A DNA stretch of 64,000 bases from Lactococcus protaetiae (GTDB lineage Bacteria > Bacillota > Bacilli > Lactobacillales > Streptococcaceae). The notes beneath the pieces are model-generated. The model searched no databases. It was not told the DNA's origin and was given only the letters and a program-made list of their open reading frames with translations. How positions within the stretch are numbered: position 1 is the stretch's first letter; each line of letters starts with the position of its first letter. This document shows positions 27,984 to 38,447 of this stretch, piece by piece. Both the position numbers and the translations under genes were made by a program. Location: positions 1,364,001 to 1,428,000 of the forward strand of contig NZ_CP041356.1 of NCBI RefSeq assembly GCF_006965445.1, read 5' to 3'.

Positions 27984-28013
27984 AAAATACGACTAGAATT
28001 GGTCGTTTTTTAT
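27984..28013 (+). terminator. Terminator of the LRR gene
   Basis: AAAATACGAC and GTCGTTTTTTATT flank an eight-base loop soon after the stop. Confidence 0.7.
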
Positions 28014-28026
28014 TAAAACAGAGATA

Positions 28027-28035
28027 TGTTATAAT
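28027..28035 (+). promoter_or_regulatory. Extended -10 of the Spx/ArsC-like gene
   Basis: TGTTATAAT lies 48 bases upstream of the start codon. Confidence 0.6.
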
Positions 28036-28082
28036 GAAACAAGCCACACAGATTTATAATTGCAACAAAAAGGAAGTGAAAA

Positions 28083-28436
28083 ATGTACGATTTTTATTGG
28101 TATCCAAAATGTTCAACTTGTCGTAAAGCCAAGGCGCAGCTTGACTCTCTTGGAATTGAATATAGAGAAATTGATTTGAAGTTGCTACCTCCAGCAGCAG
28201 AAAAATTTGAAACTTGGTTTGCTCAGGGAGATTTTCCTACGAAAAGGTTCTTTAACACGAGCGGGCTTGTTTACCGAGAGTTGGGATTGAAAGATAAATT
28301 GGACTCACTTTCGGAAGCGGAAATGGCACAGTTACTTGCATCAGATGGTATGCTGATTAAGCGCCCACTCATCGTCAAAGATGGAAAAGTTCGGCAAATT
28401 GGTTACAAAGAAGAACAGTATACTAGCTTACAATGA
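28083..28436 (+). CDS. Spx/ArsC (arsenate reductase-like) family protein
   Basis: A 117-residue thioredoxin-fold protein with an N-terminal CSTC pair (WYPKCSTCRKAKAQL, Cys10 and Cys13), RPLIVKDGKVRQIGY near the C-terminus and the length of the YffB/Spx/MgsR group. Lactococci carry several Spx-like regulators that bind RNA polymerase, as well as related reductases. The C-x-x-C is compatible with either, and the LIKRPLI segment is common to both. It is a single-gene unit with its own promoter and AAGGAAG ribosome site. Confidence 0.8.
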   Translation: MYDFYWYPKCSTCRKAKAQLDSLGIEYREIDLKLLPPAAEKFETWFAQGDFPTKRFFNTSGLVYRELGLKDKLDSLSEAEMAQLLASDGMLIKRPLIVKDGKVRQIGYKEEQYTSLQ

Positions 28437-28483
28437 ATTGATTCTTTTCTAAGTGAATTGAGATAGATTTGGAATAGAACAAA

Positions 28484-28619
28484 CGAAGTCAAGATTTATT
28501 TAGCGGGAGATTTAACTTGCTATTAGATGAAATAATCTTGTCCTAGAAGTTTAAGTGCTAAAAGTTAGGGTAGTCAAACTAAATTTGAAATTTAGCACGT
28601 ACTTGATTTGATAAAAAAA
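28484..28619 (+). repeat. Mosaic intergenic element 13 (type B, diverged)
   Basis: Left end CGAAGTCAAGATTTATTTAGC and right end TAGCACGTACTTGATTTGATAAAA are recognisable but mutated, and the internal modules are mostly lost. Confidence 0.75.
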
Positions 28620-28645
28620 TGAGCTGGTTAGACTCATTTTTTTAT
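28613..28645. terminator. Bidirectional hairpin terminator
   Basis: AAAAAAATGAG and CTCATTTTTTT flank a nine-base loop. Confidence 0.75.
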
Positions 28646-28824
28646 GTAATAATTTTTATGGAGCACTATTTTCGGAAATGTTTGGTAGAGAGCCATTTTA
28701 TCATGATGATAATAATCGAAATTGTAATCATATTAAGTGCTCCTAGTAGGAAAATATGTTTCATTTGAAATTATATTTATTTCTTATGAAATAAATATAG
28801 CATAAGTTAGATAATCTGTCAATA

Positions 28825-28855
28825 AAAAATCTGGACTATTTCCAGATTTTTTTAT
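28825..28855. terminator. Bidirectional terminator downstream of the DeoR gene
   Basis: AAAAAATCTGGA and TCCAGATTTTTTT form a strong stem; it ends the minus-strand regulator gene. Bases 28646-28824 carry only a possible peptide of about 30 codons on the minus strand, listed under findings. Confidence 0.8.
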
Positions 28856-28872
28856 AAATATGATTTATTGAG

Positions 28873-29616
28873 TTAAGCGATAATCACATCAATTTGATTT
28901 TGAGTGAGGAAACTTTTTATTTTATCGCTAATTGAACTATCGGTATAGACTTTTGAGATTTCAGAGAATGAAAATTCTGTGACCGTCCCATTTTGTTGAA
29001 ATTTTGAAGCATCTGTCAGGATGATAACCTCTTTTGCGGCAGCTGACATGAGATGTGTCGTATCGCTTCTATCAATATCGTTACTTCTAAATCCTCTAAC
29101 CTCGTCAAAACCATCAATGCCAATGAATAACTTATCAACATAAAATTCGTCAACTACTTTTTTTATTAAAGGTCCTACATTAACTTGTGAATTACTTTGA
29201 TATTCTCCTCCAAGTAAAATCACTTTAATTGCATCAGATTTACGCACATAGTTGGCGATAAAAACAGAGTTTGTGATTAGGGTAATGTTTTTGCGATTAA
29301 AGGCTAGTTCTTCGGCGAGTAACGCACAAGTGGAACCTGATTCAATCATGACAACATCACCATCAAGAATATTTTCAGCAGCTTTCAAGGCAATTTTTCG
29401 TTTTAAATCATAATTTTTAGCTAAACGGAAGTTGATGTCATCAGTATTGTTTATTACAGCAAAGCCGTGTTGACGATTGATGATTCCTTTTTCTTCAAGT
29501 TTATCGAGATCTTTTCTAATGGTAACATTTGAAACATCAAGCAACTCTGCAAGTTTGTTGACTTCTATCTTTTTAGCATCACTAACAATTTTGATTATTT
29601 CTTCTGAACGCGACAT
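28873..29616 (-). CDS. DeoR-family transcriptional regulator
   Basis: A 247-residue sugar-metabolism repressor. The N-terminal helix-turn-helix is EVNKLAELLDVSNVTIRKDLDKLEEKGIINRQHGFAV (about residues 18-54). The C-terminal DeoR sensor domain has IESGSTCALLAEEL, TLITNSVFIANYV, LLGGEYQSNSQVNVGP, DKLFIGIDGF and ILTDASKF. It stands alone between terminators, so its targets are probably elsewhere; ligand unknown, expected to be a sugar phosphate. Confidence 0.92.
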   Translation of the reverse strand: MSRSEEIIKIVSDAKKIEVNKLAELLDVSNVTIRKDLDKLEEKGIINRQHGFAVINNTDDINFRLAKNYDLKRKIALKAAENILDGDVVMIESGSTCALLAEELAFNRKNITLITNSVFIANYVRKSDAIKVILLGGEYQSNSQVNVGPLIKKVVDEFYVDKLFIGIDGFDEVRGFRSNDIDRSDTTHLMSAAAKEVIILTDASKFQQNGTVTEFSFSEISKVYTDSSISDKIKSFLTQNQIDVIIA

Positions 29617-29723
29617 AGGGAGACCTCACAAATAGATTTACTTTGAGCTTATCACAAAAACGATAAAAAATAAAATAATTAGCCAAAAGAAAGCTAATTA
29701 TTTTTGAATGAAAATAATTGATT

Positions 29724-29773
29724 TTGAAGTGATTACTTCATTGGTGGGGAGTTAGTAGCACTTGCTAAGTTAA
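29724..29773 (+). repeat. Minimal mosaic element 14: ends only
   Basis: TTGAAGTGATTACTTCA, half of the TTGGTGGGGA hairpin, and AGCACTTGCTAAGTTAAA in about 50 bp with nothing between. The TTA at its right end is the exoA stop codon on the minus strand. Confidence 0.85.
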
Positions 29774-30627
29774 ATTTCAAATTCTAATAAAATAGGAATG
29801 TGATCCAAGCGTTCTCCAGAATCCATTGGTTCAGAAGTCAGAAGTTGTTCAGCAATCCGGTTGGAAACGAGCCAGTAATCGATTCTCCAACCAGAATTAT
29901 TGATTTTTGAAGTTTTTGCGCGTTGGGCAAACCAAGTATAAAGGCTATGTCCCTCTGCGTAAAAGCGCTCAACATCACCGTGAATTTTACGGAAACTATC
30001 GGTAAATCCACTGGCTAAAAGTAAACCAAATTTTTCACGCTCTTGGTCTGTAAAGCCTGCAGTATTGCGGTTTCCTTTTGGATTGGCAAGGTCAATCTCG
30101 GTATAGGCAGCATTGAAGTCACCACAAGCAAACACAGGTTTTTGAGCATCCAAGCTTTTCAGGTATTCGCGGTATTTATCATCCCAAATTCCCCGTAAAT
30201 CTAGGCGTGTTAATCCTTCTTGAGCATTTGGTGTATAGACGGTTGTGACAAAGAAGTCAGGAAATTCAAGAGTAATGATGCGACCTTCAAAGTCCATTGG
30301 ACTAGGTGCTCCAATCTCTGGATAAGTGACAATGGGTTCAGGTAAGCTCTTTTTGTAGAGGAACATTGTACCTGAATAACCTTTTCTAGCAGGTTCATTA
30401 GACGAACGCCAAACAATATTATAGTCTTCGAATAGAGCTTCTAGCACTTCAAGATGGGCTTTTTTGGGACCTGAGGAAGGAAGTTTTGTTTCTTGAATAG
30501 CAAGGACATCGGGTTTTGCATCAGCAAGTTGTTTGACAACAGCGAGTGATAATGCCGCGCGTTCAGAAGTACCTGTTAGTGCTGCATTGAGTGAATCAAT
30601 GTTCCATGAGATAAATTTATATTTCAT
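29770..30627 (-). CDS. exoA: Exodeoxyribonuclease III / AP endonuclease (ExoA type)
   Basis: Repairs abasic sites and trims 3' ends; 285 residues. Endonuclease/exonuclease/phosphatase motifs: FISWNIDSLNAAL, DVLAIQETKLP (catalytic Glu), VYTPNAQEG, FACGDFNAAYTEIDL, and LDHIPILLEFEI (catalytic Asp-His). The start at 30627 (MKYKFISWN) has AAGGAAATATA before it. A longer frame from 30684 adds an unlikely N-terminus. The stop lies in the neighbouring repeat element. Confidence 0.94.
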   Translation of the reverse strand: MKYKFISWNIDSLNAALTGTSERAALSLAVVKQLADAKPDVLAIQETKLPSSGPKKAHLEVLEALFEDYNIVWRSSNEPARKGYSGTMFLYKKSLPEPIVTYPEIGAPSPMDFEGRIITLEFPDFFVTTVYTPNAQEGLTRLDLRGIWDDKYREYLKSLDAQKPVFACGDFNAAYTEIDLANPKGNRNTAGFTDQEREKFGLLLASGFTDSFRKIHGDVERFYAEGHSLYTWFAQRAKTSKINNSGWRIDYWLVSNRIAEQLLTSEPMDSGERLDHIPILLEFEI

Positions 30628-30711
30628 TATATTTCCTTTTTGATTTCTATAAGATTGAGAGGGATTACTGTAAGCAATCGTCATCTGATAAGATTAATTA
30701 TATCAAATTTT

Positions 30712-30720
30712 TGGTATAAT
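30712..30720 (+). promoter_or_regulatory. Extended -10 promoter of metG
   Basis: TGGTATAAT, giving a leader of about 170 bases before metG. Confidence 0.6.
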
Positions 30721-30767
30721 ATTTAGATGAGAATCTTCTCAAATATCGAGCCTCATTTGCTCGGAAA

Positions 30768-32885
<2,118 letters not shown>

Positions 32886-32886
<1 letters not shown>

Positions 32887-33422
32887 TGATGAAACATGAA
32901 AAACAGGATTTGTCAGCACTGACAGAAAAACTGATGATTGAAAATGTAAATCTGTCAGTGCTGACAGAAGTTATGATGATTGAAACCACTGGTTTTTCAG
33001 TGGAAGAAGCAGCAACGGAAGCCGCAATGTATGAACGTATTGAAAAATTGCAAGATACCTTTCTTGTTGCTAAGACAGAATCAGGAAAAGTAGCAGGATT
33101 TATTGTCGCCTGTGCTTCAAAATTACGCTATATCACGGATGAATTATTTGAGAATGTGCGGAAAAATGAGGGAACAGATGATTATCTCTTGGTGCTAAGT
33201 CTTGCGGTTTTACCTGAGTTTCAGCATCAGGGGATTGCGGGAAAACTTCTCCTTGCTCTAGAAAATGTAGCTAAAAAACAGCAACGTAAAGCGATAAGTT
33301 TGACTTGTTTGGCAGAAAAGATAGGGTTTTATGAGGTTAATGGCTATCGTAACGAGGGCGTTTCGACATCAAGCCACGCCCATGAAGTTTGGTATAATCT
33401 TGTTTTAGAGTTGGCATACTAG
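32886..33422 (+). CDS. GNAT-family acetyltransferase with a duplicated N-terminal segment
   Basis: A 178-residue GNAT fold protein: LVLSLAVLPEFQHQGIAGKLLLALENVAKKQQ is the acetyl-CoA loop, followed by ISLTCLAEKIGFYEVNGY. ATG at 32886 overlaps the metG stop, so it is co-translated. The first 33 residues hold two near-copies (LSALTEKLMIE and LSVLTEVMMIE) encoded by repeats of the CTGTCAG/CTGACAG word. The acetylated substrate is unknown. The conserved core starts at about residue 27, so an internal start is possible. Confidence 0.82.
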
Positions 33423-33429
33423 ACTAACT

Positions 33430-33830
33430 TTGAAGTGATTACTTCATTGGTGGGTCCACCAACGATAGGGCACAACCTCATATCTTTGATGTGAGGTCAA
33501 TCTATTCGCTCTATCTCCGCTTCGCTACGCTGTCCACACCACGGGTATCCATCTCGCCTCGCTACGGTGCTGAAGCACCAAGTCGCAATGGTTCTTGCTA
33601 AGTGGCTAAAGCCACAAGTCGAGTCGCAAAGCGCTAAGACCCTAGGGCAGTAGAACGAAAGCAGAGCTTAGTGCTTTTAAGAGGTGTGGAATTGCGATTG
33701 TGACTAGGTGCTTTGCCTTTTGCTCTTGCTGCTTTAGCAGCTTAGAGCGAATGGATACCTGTGGTGCATCGACAGCGTAGCCCAAAGGGCGGAGATAAGT
33801 TAAAACAGTATATTTTATCAAAGCAAGTGC
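33430..33830 (+). repeat. Mosaic intergenic element 15 (compound)
   Basis: The type A left end TTGAAGTGATTACTTCA starts eight bases after the GNAT stop. Modules include a CCTCATATC...GATGTGAGG hairpin, GTGGCTAAAGCCAC (33602-33615), ACCCTAGGGCAGTAGAACG and GACAGCGTAGCCC. A GATAAGTTAAAA right end is followed by TTTTATCAAAGCAAGTGC, a type B right end in the opposite direction. Confidence 0.83.
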
Positions 33831-33886
33831 AATTAACCCAAAATCGGAATGTTTTTAGTCAATAGAAGAAAATTGAGTGTGATGAT

Positions 33887-34126
33887 ATGACATTTGAAGA
33901 AATTTTACCTTTGCTTAAAACTGGTAAGAAGGCAGTACGTACAGAAGGTTGGGGTGGTGCCGAAAATTATGTGAAAATTTATGATTCAATCGTGTTGGAA
34001 AATGGGGAGAAACTTGATGTAACTCCTTATTTCCTAATTAATGTCGAAGGCGAAAGCGAAGGTTTTTCGATGTGGTCTCCTACACCATGCGATGTTTTGG
34101 CTAATGATTGGGTTCTTGTCGAATGA
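33887..34126 (+). CDS. DUF2829 domain protein (Tad2-like)
   Basis: A 79-residue protein covering almost exactly the DUF2829 domain: FEEILPLLKTGKKAVRTEGWGG at the start, WSPTPCDVLANDWVLVE at the end. DUF2829 is common in phages, and some members (Tad2) bind the signalling nucleotide of Thoeris defence. Here it is a chromosomal gene overlapping an SDR gene by four bases (ATGA). Whether it binds a nucleotide is unknown. It could be a domesticated phage gene. Confidence 0.8.
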   Translation: MTFEEILPLLKTGKKAVRTEGWGGAENYVKIYDSIVLENGEKLDVTPYFLINVEGESEGFSMWSPTPCDVLANDWVLVE

Positions 34127-34857
34127 GATTTTCAGGTAAAAAAGTATTAGTGACAGGTGCAAGTTCTGGAATCGGTTTGGCTCAAGTGCAGGCTTTTTTG
34201 GCAGAGGGAGCTGATGTCATTGCTGTTGACGTTAAAGTATTTACTGACAAAAATGCTGTCAGTAAATTTTCAAATCTGTCAGTAAAAATTTGTGACGTTT
34301 CTGATGCTCATGCTGTTCAAGTATTGGCTGATGAGGTGGGCAGCATTGATATTTTGTGTAATACAGCTGGAATTTTGGATGATTATGCGACTATAGAAGA
34401 AACGGATTTTATGTTATGGCAGCGGATTTTACATACGAATCTTGACTCCATGTATTTGATGATTTCAGCATTTTTACCGAGAATGAAGCGGAAAAAATCA
34501 GGAGTGATTATCAATATGGCTTCGGTTGCTGGACTTGTTGCTGGAGGTGGAGGAATTGCCTATACAGCGAGCAAACACGCAGTTGTCGGATTGACGAAAC
34601 AGTTAGCGCTGGATGAAGCTCAGCACGGAATACAAGTGCTTGGCATTGCTCCAGGAGCGATCGACACACCGATGAATGCTGCTGATTTTTTGGAAAATAA
34701 TGGAGAAATGGCAAAATGGGTAGTATCTGAAACCCCCGCTAAACGTTGGGCAAAGGCTTCTGAAGTCGCAGAATTAACGCTGTTTTTGGCAAGTCCACAG
34801 GCAAATTATATGTCAGGGGCAATCGTTCCTATTGACGGAGGTTGGACCATTAAATAA
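34123..34857 (+). CDS. Short-chain dehydrogenase/reductase (3-oxoacyl-ACP reductase-like)
   Basis: A classical SDR of 244 residues: TGASSGIGLAQ cofactor loop, NTAG, INMASVAG with the catalytic Ser, YTASK, and the PGAIDTPM loop; VPIDGGWTIK closes it as in FabG-like enzymes. ATG at 34123 overlaps the DUF2829 stop, so the two are coupled. Substrate unknown; it is not the fab-locus fabG. Two CTGTCAGT words (34256, 34276) are inside. Confidence 0.88.
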   Translation: MRFSGKKVLVTGASSGIGLAQVQAFLAEGADVIAVDVKVFTDKNAVSKFSNLSVKICDVSDAHAVQVLADEVGSIDILCNTAGILDDYATIEETDFMLWQRILHTNLDSMYLMISAFLPRMKRKKSGVIINMASVAGLVAGGGGIAYTASKHAVVGLTKQLALDEAQHGIQVLGIAPGAIDTPMNAADFLENNGEMAKWVVSETPAKRWAKASEVAELTLFLASPQANYMSGAIVPIDGGWTIK

Positions 34858-35008
34858 TAGACTTATTTTGAAATTCCTCAGCATTCGAAGACTATCTCGT
34901 TCTTGCGCTCGCTTACTAGCACTGCTTTAGGGTTGAAGATAAAAAACGTAGTTTTTCTCGTTCATAGTCATGAATAAGCGAAAAATTGGATTTTAGAGTA
35001 GATTTAAT

Positions 35009-35070
35009 ACTGACAGATTTCTGTCAGTAAATAAAAGTGTTGACAAGAGTCTGTCAGCACTTTTCATTTT
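35009..35070 (+). terminator. Terminator after the SDR gene, preceded by an ACTGACAG/CTGTCAGT pair
   Basis: The pair at 35009 and 35021 forms a small hairpin. AAAAGTGTTGACA then pairs with TGTCAGCACTTTT (35033-35064), followed by a T-rich tail. Confidence 0.75.
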
Positions 35071-35121
35071 GTAAGAAATCTGATAAAATAGGGACGTTGC
35101 TTTGACAGGAATAGAGAGAAG

Positions 35122-35210
35122 CGATCCTCAGGACTTATGACCTTTGCCTGAGCATATTTCAAGTGAACCGAGATTGCAAAATCAAATTCAACGGTTTCAC
35201 TAAAGGAGAA
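35122..35210 (+). ncRNA. preQ1-II riboswitch candidate
   Basis: A hairpin CTCAGG/CCTGAG (35127-35152) is directly followed by GCATATT. Then comes a second hairpin (GTGAACCG with CGGTTTCAC, about 35163-35200) and CTAAAGGAGAA, the ribosome binding site of queT. This order, including the GCATATT and the AAAGGAG that is sequestered, matches the preQ1-II class known from Streptococcaceae upstream of COG4708 transporters. A likely -10 (TGATAAAAT) lies at 35081-35089. Confidence 0.8.
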
Positions 35211-35213
35211 AAA

Positions 35214-35723
35214 TTGAAAAAATCAAGAACTTATGATGTAGTGACAATTGCTATTGTCGCAGCGCTGTATGTCATTTTGACTGTTGCACCAGGATTGAAT
35301 GCTATTAGCTATGGACCAGTCCAGTTCAGAATTTCTGAAATGTTAAACTTTACAGCATTTTATAACAAAAAGTATATTATTGCTGTGACGATTGGGTGCA
35401 TGATTTCCAACTTTTTGAGTTTTACTTGGGTAGATGTCATCGTTGGTGGACTGTCAACACTGGTCTTTTTAAGTTTGGGTGTTTTGCTATTTGAACGCTT
35501 TAAAAAGCAATATTTATTTAATGGGCAGCTCAATAAAGCATTTTTATATTTTGCTATTTTTTTCTCAATTAGCATGGTAACTATCGCAATTGAGCTCTAT
35601 TATATTGCTGGTTTACCTTTCTGGATTGACTGGGCGACGCTTGCGCTGGGCGAGTTTGCTAGTTTGATTGTGGGAGCTTTCATTATTGATAAACTTGGGA
35701 AACGAATTGATTTAACGAAATAA
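35214..35723 (+). CDS. queT: Queuosine precursor (preQ1) transporter QueT
   Basis: A 169-residue integral membrane ECF-type substrate-specificity protein (COG4708) importing a 7-deazaguanine precursor. Features: TYDVVTIAIVAALYVILTVAPGLNAISYGPVQFRISEML, then further spans. The start is TTG at 35214, placed by the AAAGGAGAA at 35202-35209. A longer frame from 35163 would be read from inside the riboswitch and is rejected. Regulated by the preQ1-II leader; it is monocistronic with its own terminator. Confidence 0.9.
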   Translation: MKKSRTYDVVTIAIVAALYVILTVAPGLNAISYGPVQFRISEMLNFTAFYNKKYIIAVTIGCMISNFLSFTWVDVIVGGLSTLVFLSLGVLLFERFKKQYLFNGQLNKAFLYFAIFFSISMVTIAIELYYIAGLPFWIDWATLALGEFASLIVGAFIIDKLGKRIDLTK

Positions 35724-35725
35724 TT

Positions 35726-35748
35726 GTAGCCTTTAGGCTACTTTTTTT
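35726..35748 (+). terminator. Terminator of queT
   Basis: GTAGCC-TTTA-GGCTAC followed by seven T. Confidence 0.92.
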
Positions 35749-35832
35749 GAACGAATAAGAAAACATTAGTGATAAGATTTGTTATAATTATATTAGACTC
35801 ACATTAATAATGTCATTCTATATACAAATTAC

Positions 35833-36124
35833 TTTATCAAAGCAAGTGCGTGCTATCTCCGCCTTACGGCCAAGCTGTCGATGCTCACTAAGGCGCTGAA
35901 GCCCTAGTCGCAATCGCAATACTCCGACCTCTTAGGTCGGAGATAAAGCAGCACTAAGCCTTGAACTTCGTCCGACTAAATTCAGTGGTGAGTTGCCCTT
36001 TTATCAGTCGCTTTGCCTTTTGCTCTTGCTGCTTTAGCAGCTAAACAAACGGGCAGCGAAGATAGCGACTGGAGAAAACAGACAAATGTTTTACGAAACT
36101 CCCACTGAATAAGTCTTGACTTCA
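35833..36124 (-). repeat. Mosaic intergenic element 16 (type B, reverse)
   Basis: TTTATCAAAGCAAGTGCGTGCT at one end; ACTGAATAAGTCTTGACTTCAT at the other. It contains ATACTCCGACCTC/GGTCGGAG, GGCGCTGAAGCCC and the TCAGTGG...CCACTGA outer pairing. A weaker fragment (TTGCTTTAGCAACTTGGAACG) lies at about 36215-36250. Confidence 0.87.
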
Positions 36125-36338
36125 TTTTACTCTCTGGTATTGGTAATGAGTGTATTGTAATGAAAAATGATTAAGCGAACTGCAAATAGACTGAATTGCA
36201 GTGCCACTAGTCGTTTTGTTTTATTGCTTTAGCAACTTGGAACGAATGGACACCTGTCGTATAGACATCTGTAGTACAAAATTTTAAAGTGAGACTTATA
36301 ACTTCAGCCATGAATAAAGAAACAGGAGGTTTCATTTA

Positions 36339-36971
36339 ATGAAAAAGATTGCAGTAATCGCAGCAAGCGGAAAAGCAGGAAGCTTAATTGCTGAAAAAGC
36401 AATGACAAAAGGATTTGAAGTCGTTGCTATTGTCCGCAATAAAGCACGTCTGAAAGTAGCTGTGACAGAGGTTATTGAGAAAAATATTTTTGATTTAACG
36501 TCAGAAGATTTGTCGGGATTTGACGCTGTCGTCCTCGCCTATCGGGCTCCTGAAGGGAATGAAGCTGAATATTCTAAAGTGGCACATCATGTCACAGAGA
36601 TTTTGTCAGGAAGTACAACGCGCCTTATCGTAGTTGGAGGAGCGGGTTCGCTTTACTTGGATGAAAGTCGAACACGTCGTTTAGTTGACGAACTTTCCAA
36701 AGATTTGCCTTATTACCCAACCATTGCGGAGATGGGAAAAGCAAGCCTAATTTATAAAAATTCTAATGTTAATGTAACTTTCTTCTCACCAGCAGACTTT
36801 TTCGATCCAGACGGAGCAGAAACTGGAAGCTACACAATTACGAGTGATATTTTTGAGAAAAATAAATCAGGAAAAAGTAGGGTAAGTTATGCTGATTATG
36901 CTGATGCAGTTGTAAATATGATTGATAAAGGGACACATCAGAACGAACATATCGGAATTTATGAGAACTAG
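36339..36971 (+). CDS. NAD(P)-binding Rossmann protein (NmrA/YwnB-like)
   Basis: A 210-residue atypical SDR: KKIAVIAASGKAGSLIAEKA is the nucleotide-binding loop, RLIVVGGAGSLYLDE the middle motif, FFSPADFFDPDG the C-terminal part. Such proteins act as NAD(P)H-dependent reductases or redox sensors; the substrate is not deducible. AGGAGG precedes ATG at 36339. It is a single-gene unit ended by a terminator. Confidence 0.87.
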   Translation: MKKIAVIAASGKAGSLIAEKAMTKGFEVVAIVRNKARLKVAVTEVIEKNIFDLTSEDLSGFDAVVLAYRAPEGNEAEYSKVAHHVTEILSGSTTRLIVVGGAGSLYLDESRTRRLVDELSKDLPYYPTIAEMGKASLIYKNSNVNVTFFSPADFFDPDGAETGSYTITSDIFEKNKSGKSRVSYADYADAVVNMIDKGTHQNEHIGIYEN

Positions 36972-36998
36972 AAAATTGCACGAAAGTGCAATTTTTTT
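36972..36998 (+). terminator. Terminator
   Basis: AAATTGCAC-GAAA-GTGCAATTTTTTT immediately after the stop codon. Confidence 0.92.
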
Positions 36999-37120
36999 AT
37001 TGAACATGTACGATTTTGAACGCATTATGAGAGATAATTACTCTCATCTAATAAGCAAGTTCTTGGCAGTCATACAAATTTTAACCATTTTTTGTTATAA
37101 TTGAGTTCATATGATGGGCA

Positions 37121-37321
37121 ATGAAGTCAAGACTTATTCAGTGGAAGTTTCGTAAAACATTTGTCCATTTTCTCTAGTCGCTATCTTCGCTGCGCTACGC
37201 TGTCCGTTTGCTTAGCTGCTAAAGCAGCAAGAGCAAAAGGCAATACGACTGATAAAAGGGCAACTCACCACTGAATTTAGTCGGACGAAATTCAAAGTTA
37301 GCACGCACTTATTTCGATAAA
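37121..37321 (+). repeat. Mosaic intergenic element 17 (type B)
   Basis: ATGAAGTCAAGACTTATTCAG to TAGCACGCACTTATTTCGATAA. ATTCAGTGG and CCACTGAAT close a large outer hairpin. Bases 37322-37647 between it and rnc show no gene; a CTCTCGAAAGAG stem loop lies at about 37563. Confidence 0.87.
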
Positions 37322-37658
37322 ATTTCTACTAGTCATCGTTAAGCTTTTAGCACCAGCATTGTGGTAAGTATAGACCATGTAGCAATGATGTATTTTTTAT
37401 ATAAGTTTATCTTTAATTTTTCTAAGAATAATAAGTAGACAAACTGCAAATATACACATTATATTTATTGTAGGGTTGGTTGTTAGCGATTGACTTTACC
37501 AAAGTTTGGTAAAAGTGCTGCTTGAATTGACGTAGCATCTCAACTGTAAAAGTCATCATAGACCTCTCGAAAGAGACAAAAAGTTGAAATTGTATAAATG
37601 AGTATTTTGAAGCAAAATATTGCTAGGGAAAATACTGCTGTATAAATGGAGGGGCTTT

Positions 37659-38351
37659 ATGCGTAAGCTTCAAGAAAAATTAAAAAATGATTTTGGGATT
37701 AGCTTTTCTGATGAAGAATTGCTGAAAACAGCTTTTACCCATTCTTCATTTACTAATGAAGAACGGCTCCCAAAGATTGCAAACAATGAACGTTTGGAAT
37801 TTTTGGGAGACGTGGCTTTGTCACTTGTTATCTCAGACTATCTTTATCGTACTTATCCGGAAAAACTTGAAGGAGAGTTGTCGAAAATGAGGTCGAGTAT
37901 TGTTCGGACGGAATCTTTAGCAAATTTTGCACGTAATTGTGGATTTGGTGAATTTTTACGTTTAGGACATGGTGAAGAAAAAATGGGCGGTAGAAGTCGT
38001 GAAACAACTCTTGAAAATTTGTTCGAAGCCTTTTTAGGCGCGCTTTTTTTGGATAAAGGGATGGATGAAGTACGTCAGTTTATTAATCGTGTCGTGATTC
38101 CTCATGTGAAAGCTGATGATTATGTTAAAATCATTGACTATAAGACAGAGCTACAAGAAATTTTGCAAACAGGTGGCGACGCGCTGATTTCATACAAAAT
38201 CCTTTCAGAAGAAGGACCGGCACATGACCGTTCATTTGTTGCTGCCGTTTACAATAATGGTTCAGAACTTGGACGAGGAATGGGAAAATCAAAAAAAGTC
38301 GCTGAACAAAAAGCGGCAGAAAATGCGATAAAAGGACAAAGCAACCACTAA
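37659..38351 (+). CDS. rnc: Ribonuclease III
   Basis: Cleaves double-stranded RNA in rRNA and mRNA processing; 230 residues. The catalytic signature is NERLEFLGDVALSLVISDYL (43-62), with the second acidic cluster TLENLFEAFLGALFLDKG, and a C-terminal dsRNA-binding domain (DYKTELQEILQTGGDALISYKI... AEQKAAENAI). ATG at 37659 follows GGAGGGG (37648-37654). smc is next, as in many Firmicutes. Confidence 0.96.
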   Translation: MRKLQEKLKNDFGISFSDEELLKTAFTHSSFTNEERLPKIANNERLEFLGDVALSLVISDYLYRTYPEKLEGELSKMRSSIVRTESLANFARNCGFGEFLRLGHGEEKMGGRSRETTLENLFEAFLGALFLDKGMDEVRQFINRVVIPHVKADDYVKIIDYKTELQEILQTGGDALISYKILSEEGPAHDRSFVAAVYNNGSELGRGMGKSKKVAEQKAAENAIKGQSNH

Positions 38352-38447
38352 TTCATTTCTATGCGGACTACCCAAAACTGAGAATTCTGATCGTGCAGTG
38401 GAGGTACAATTAATAGTGTACTTTAAAAAGTGGAGCTTTTTATAAAA

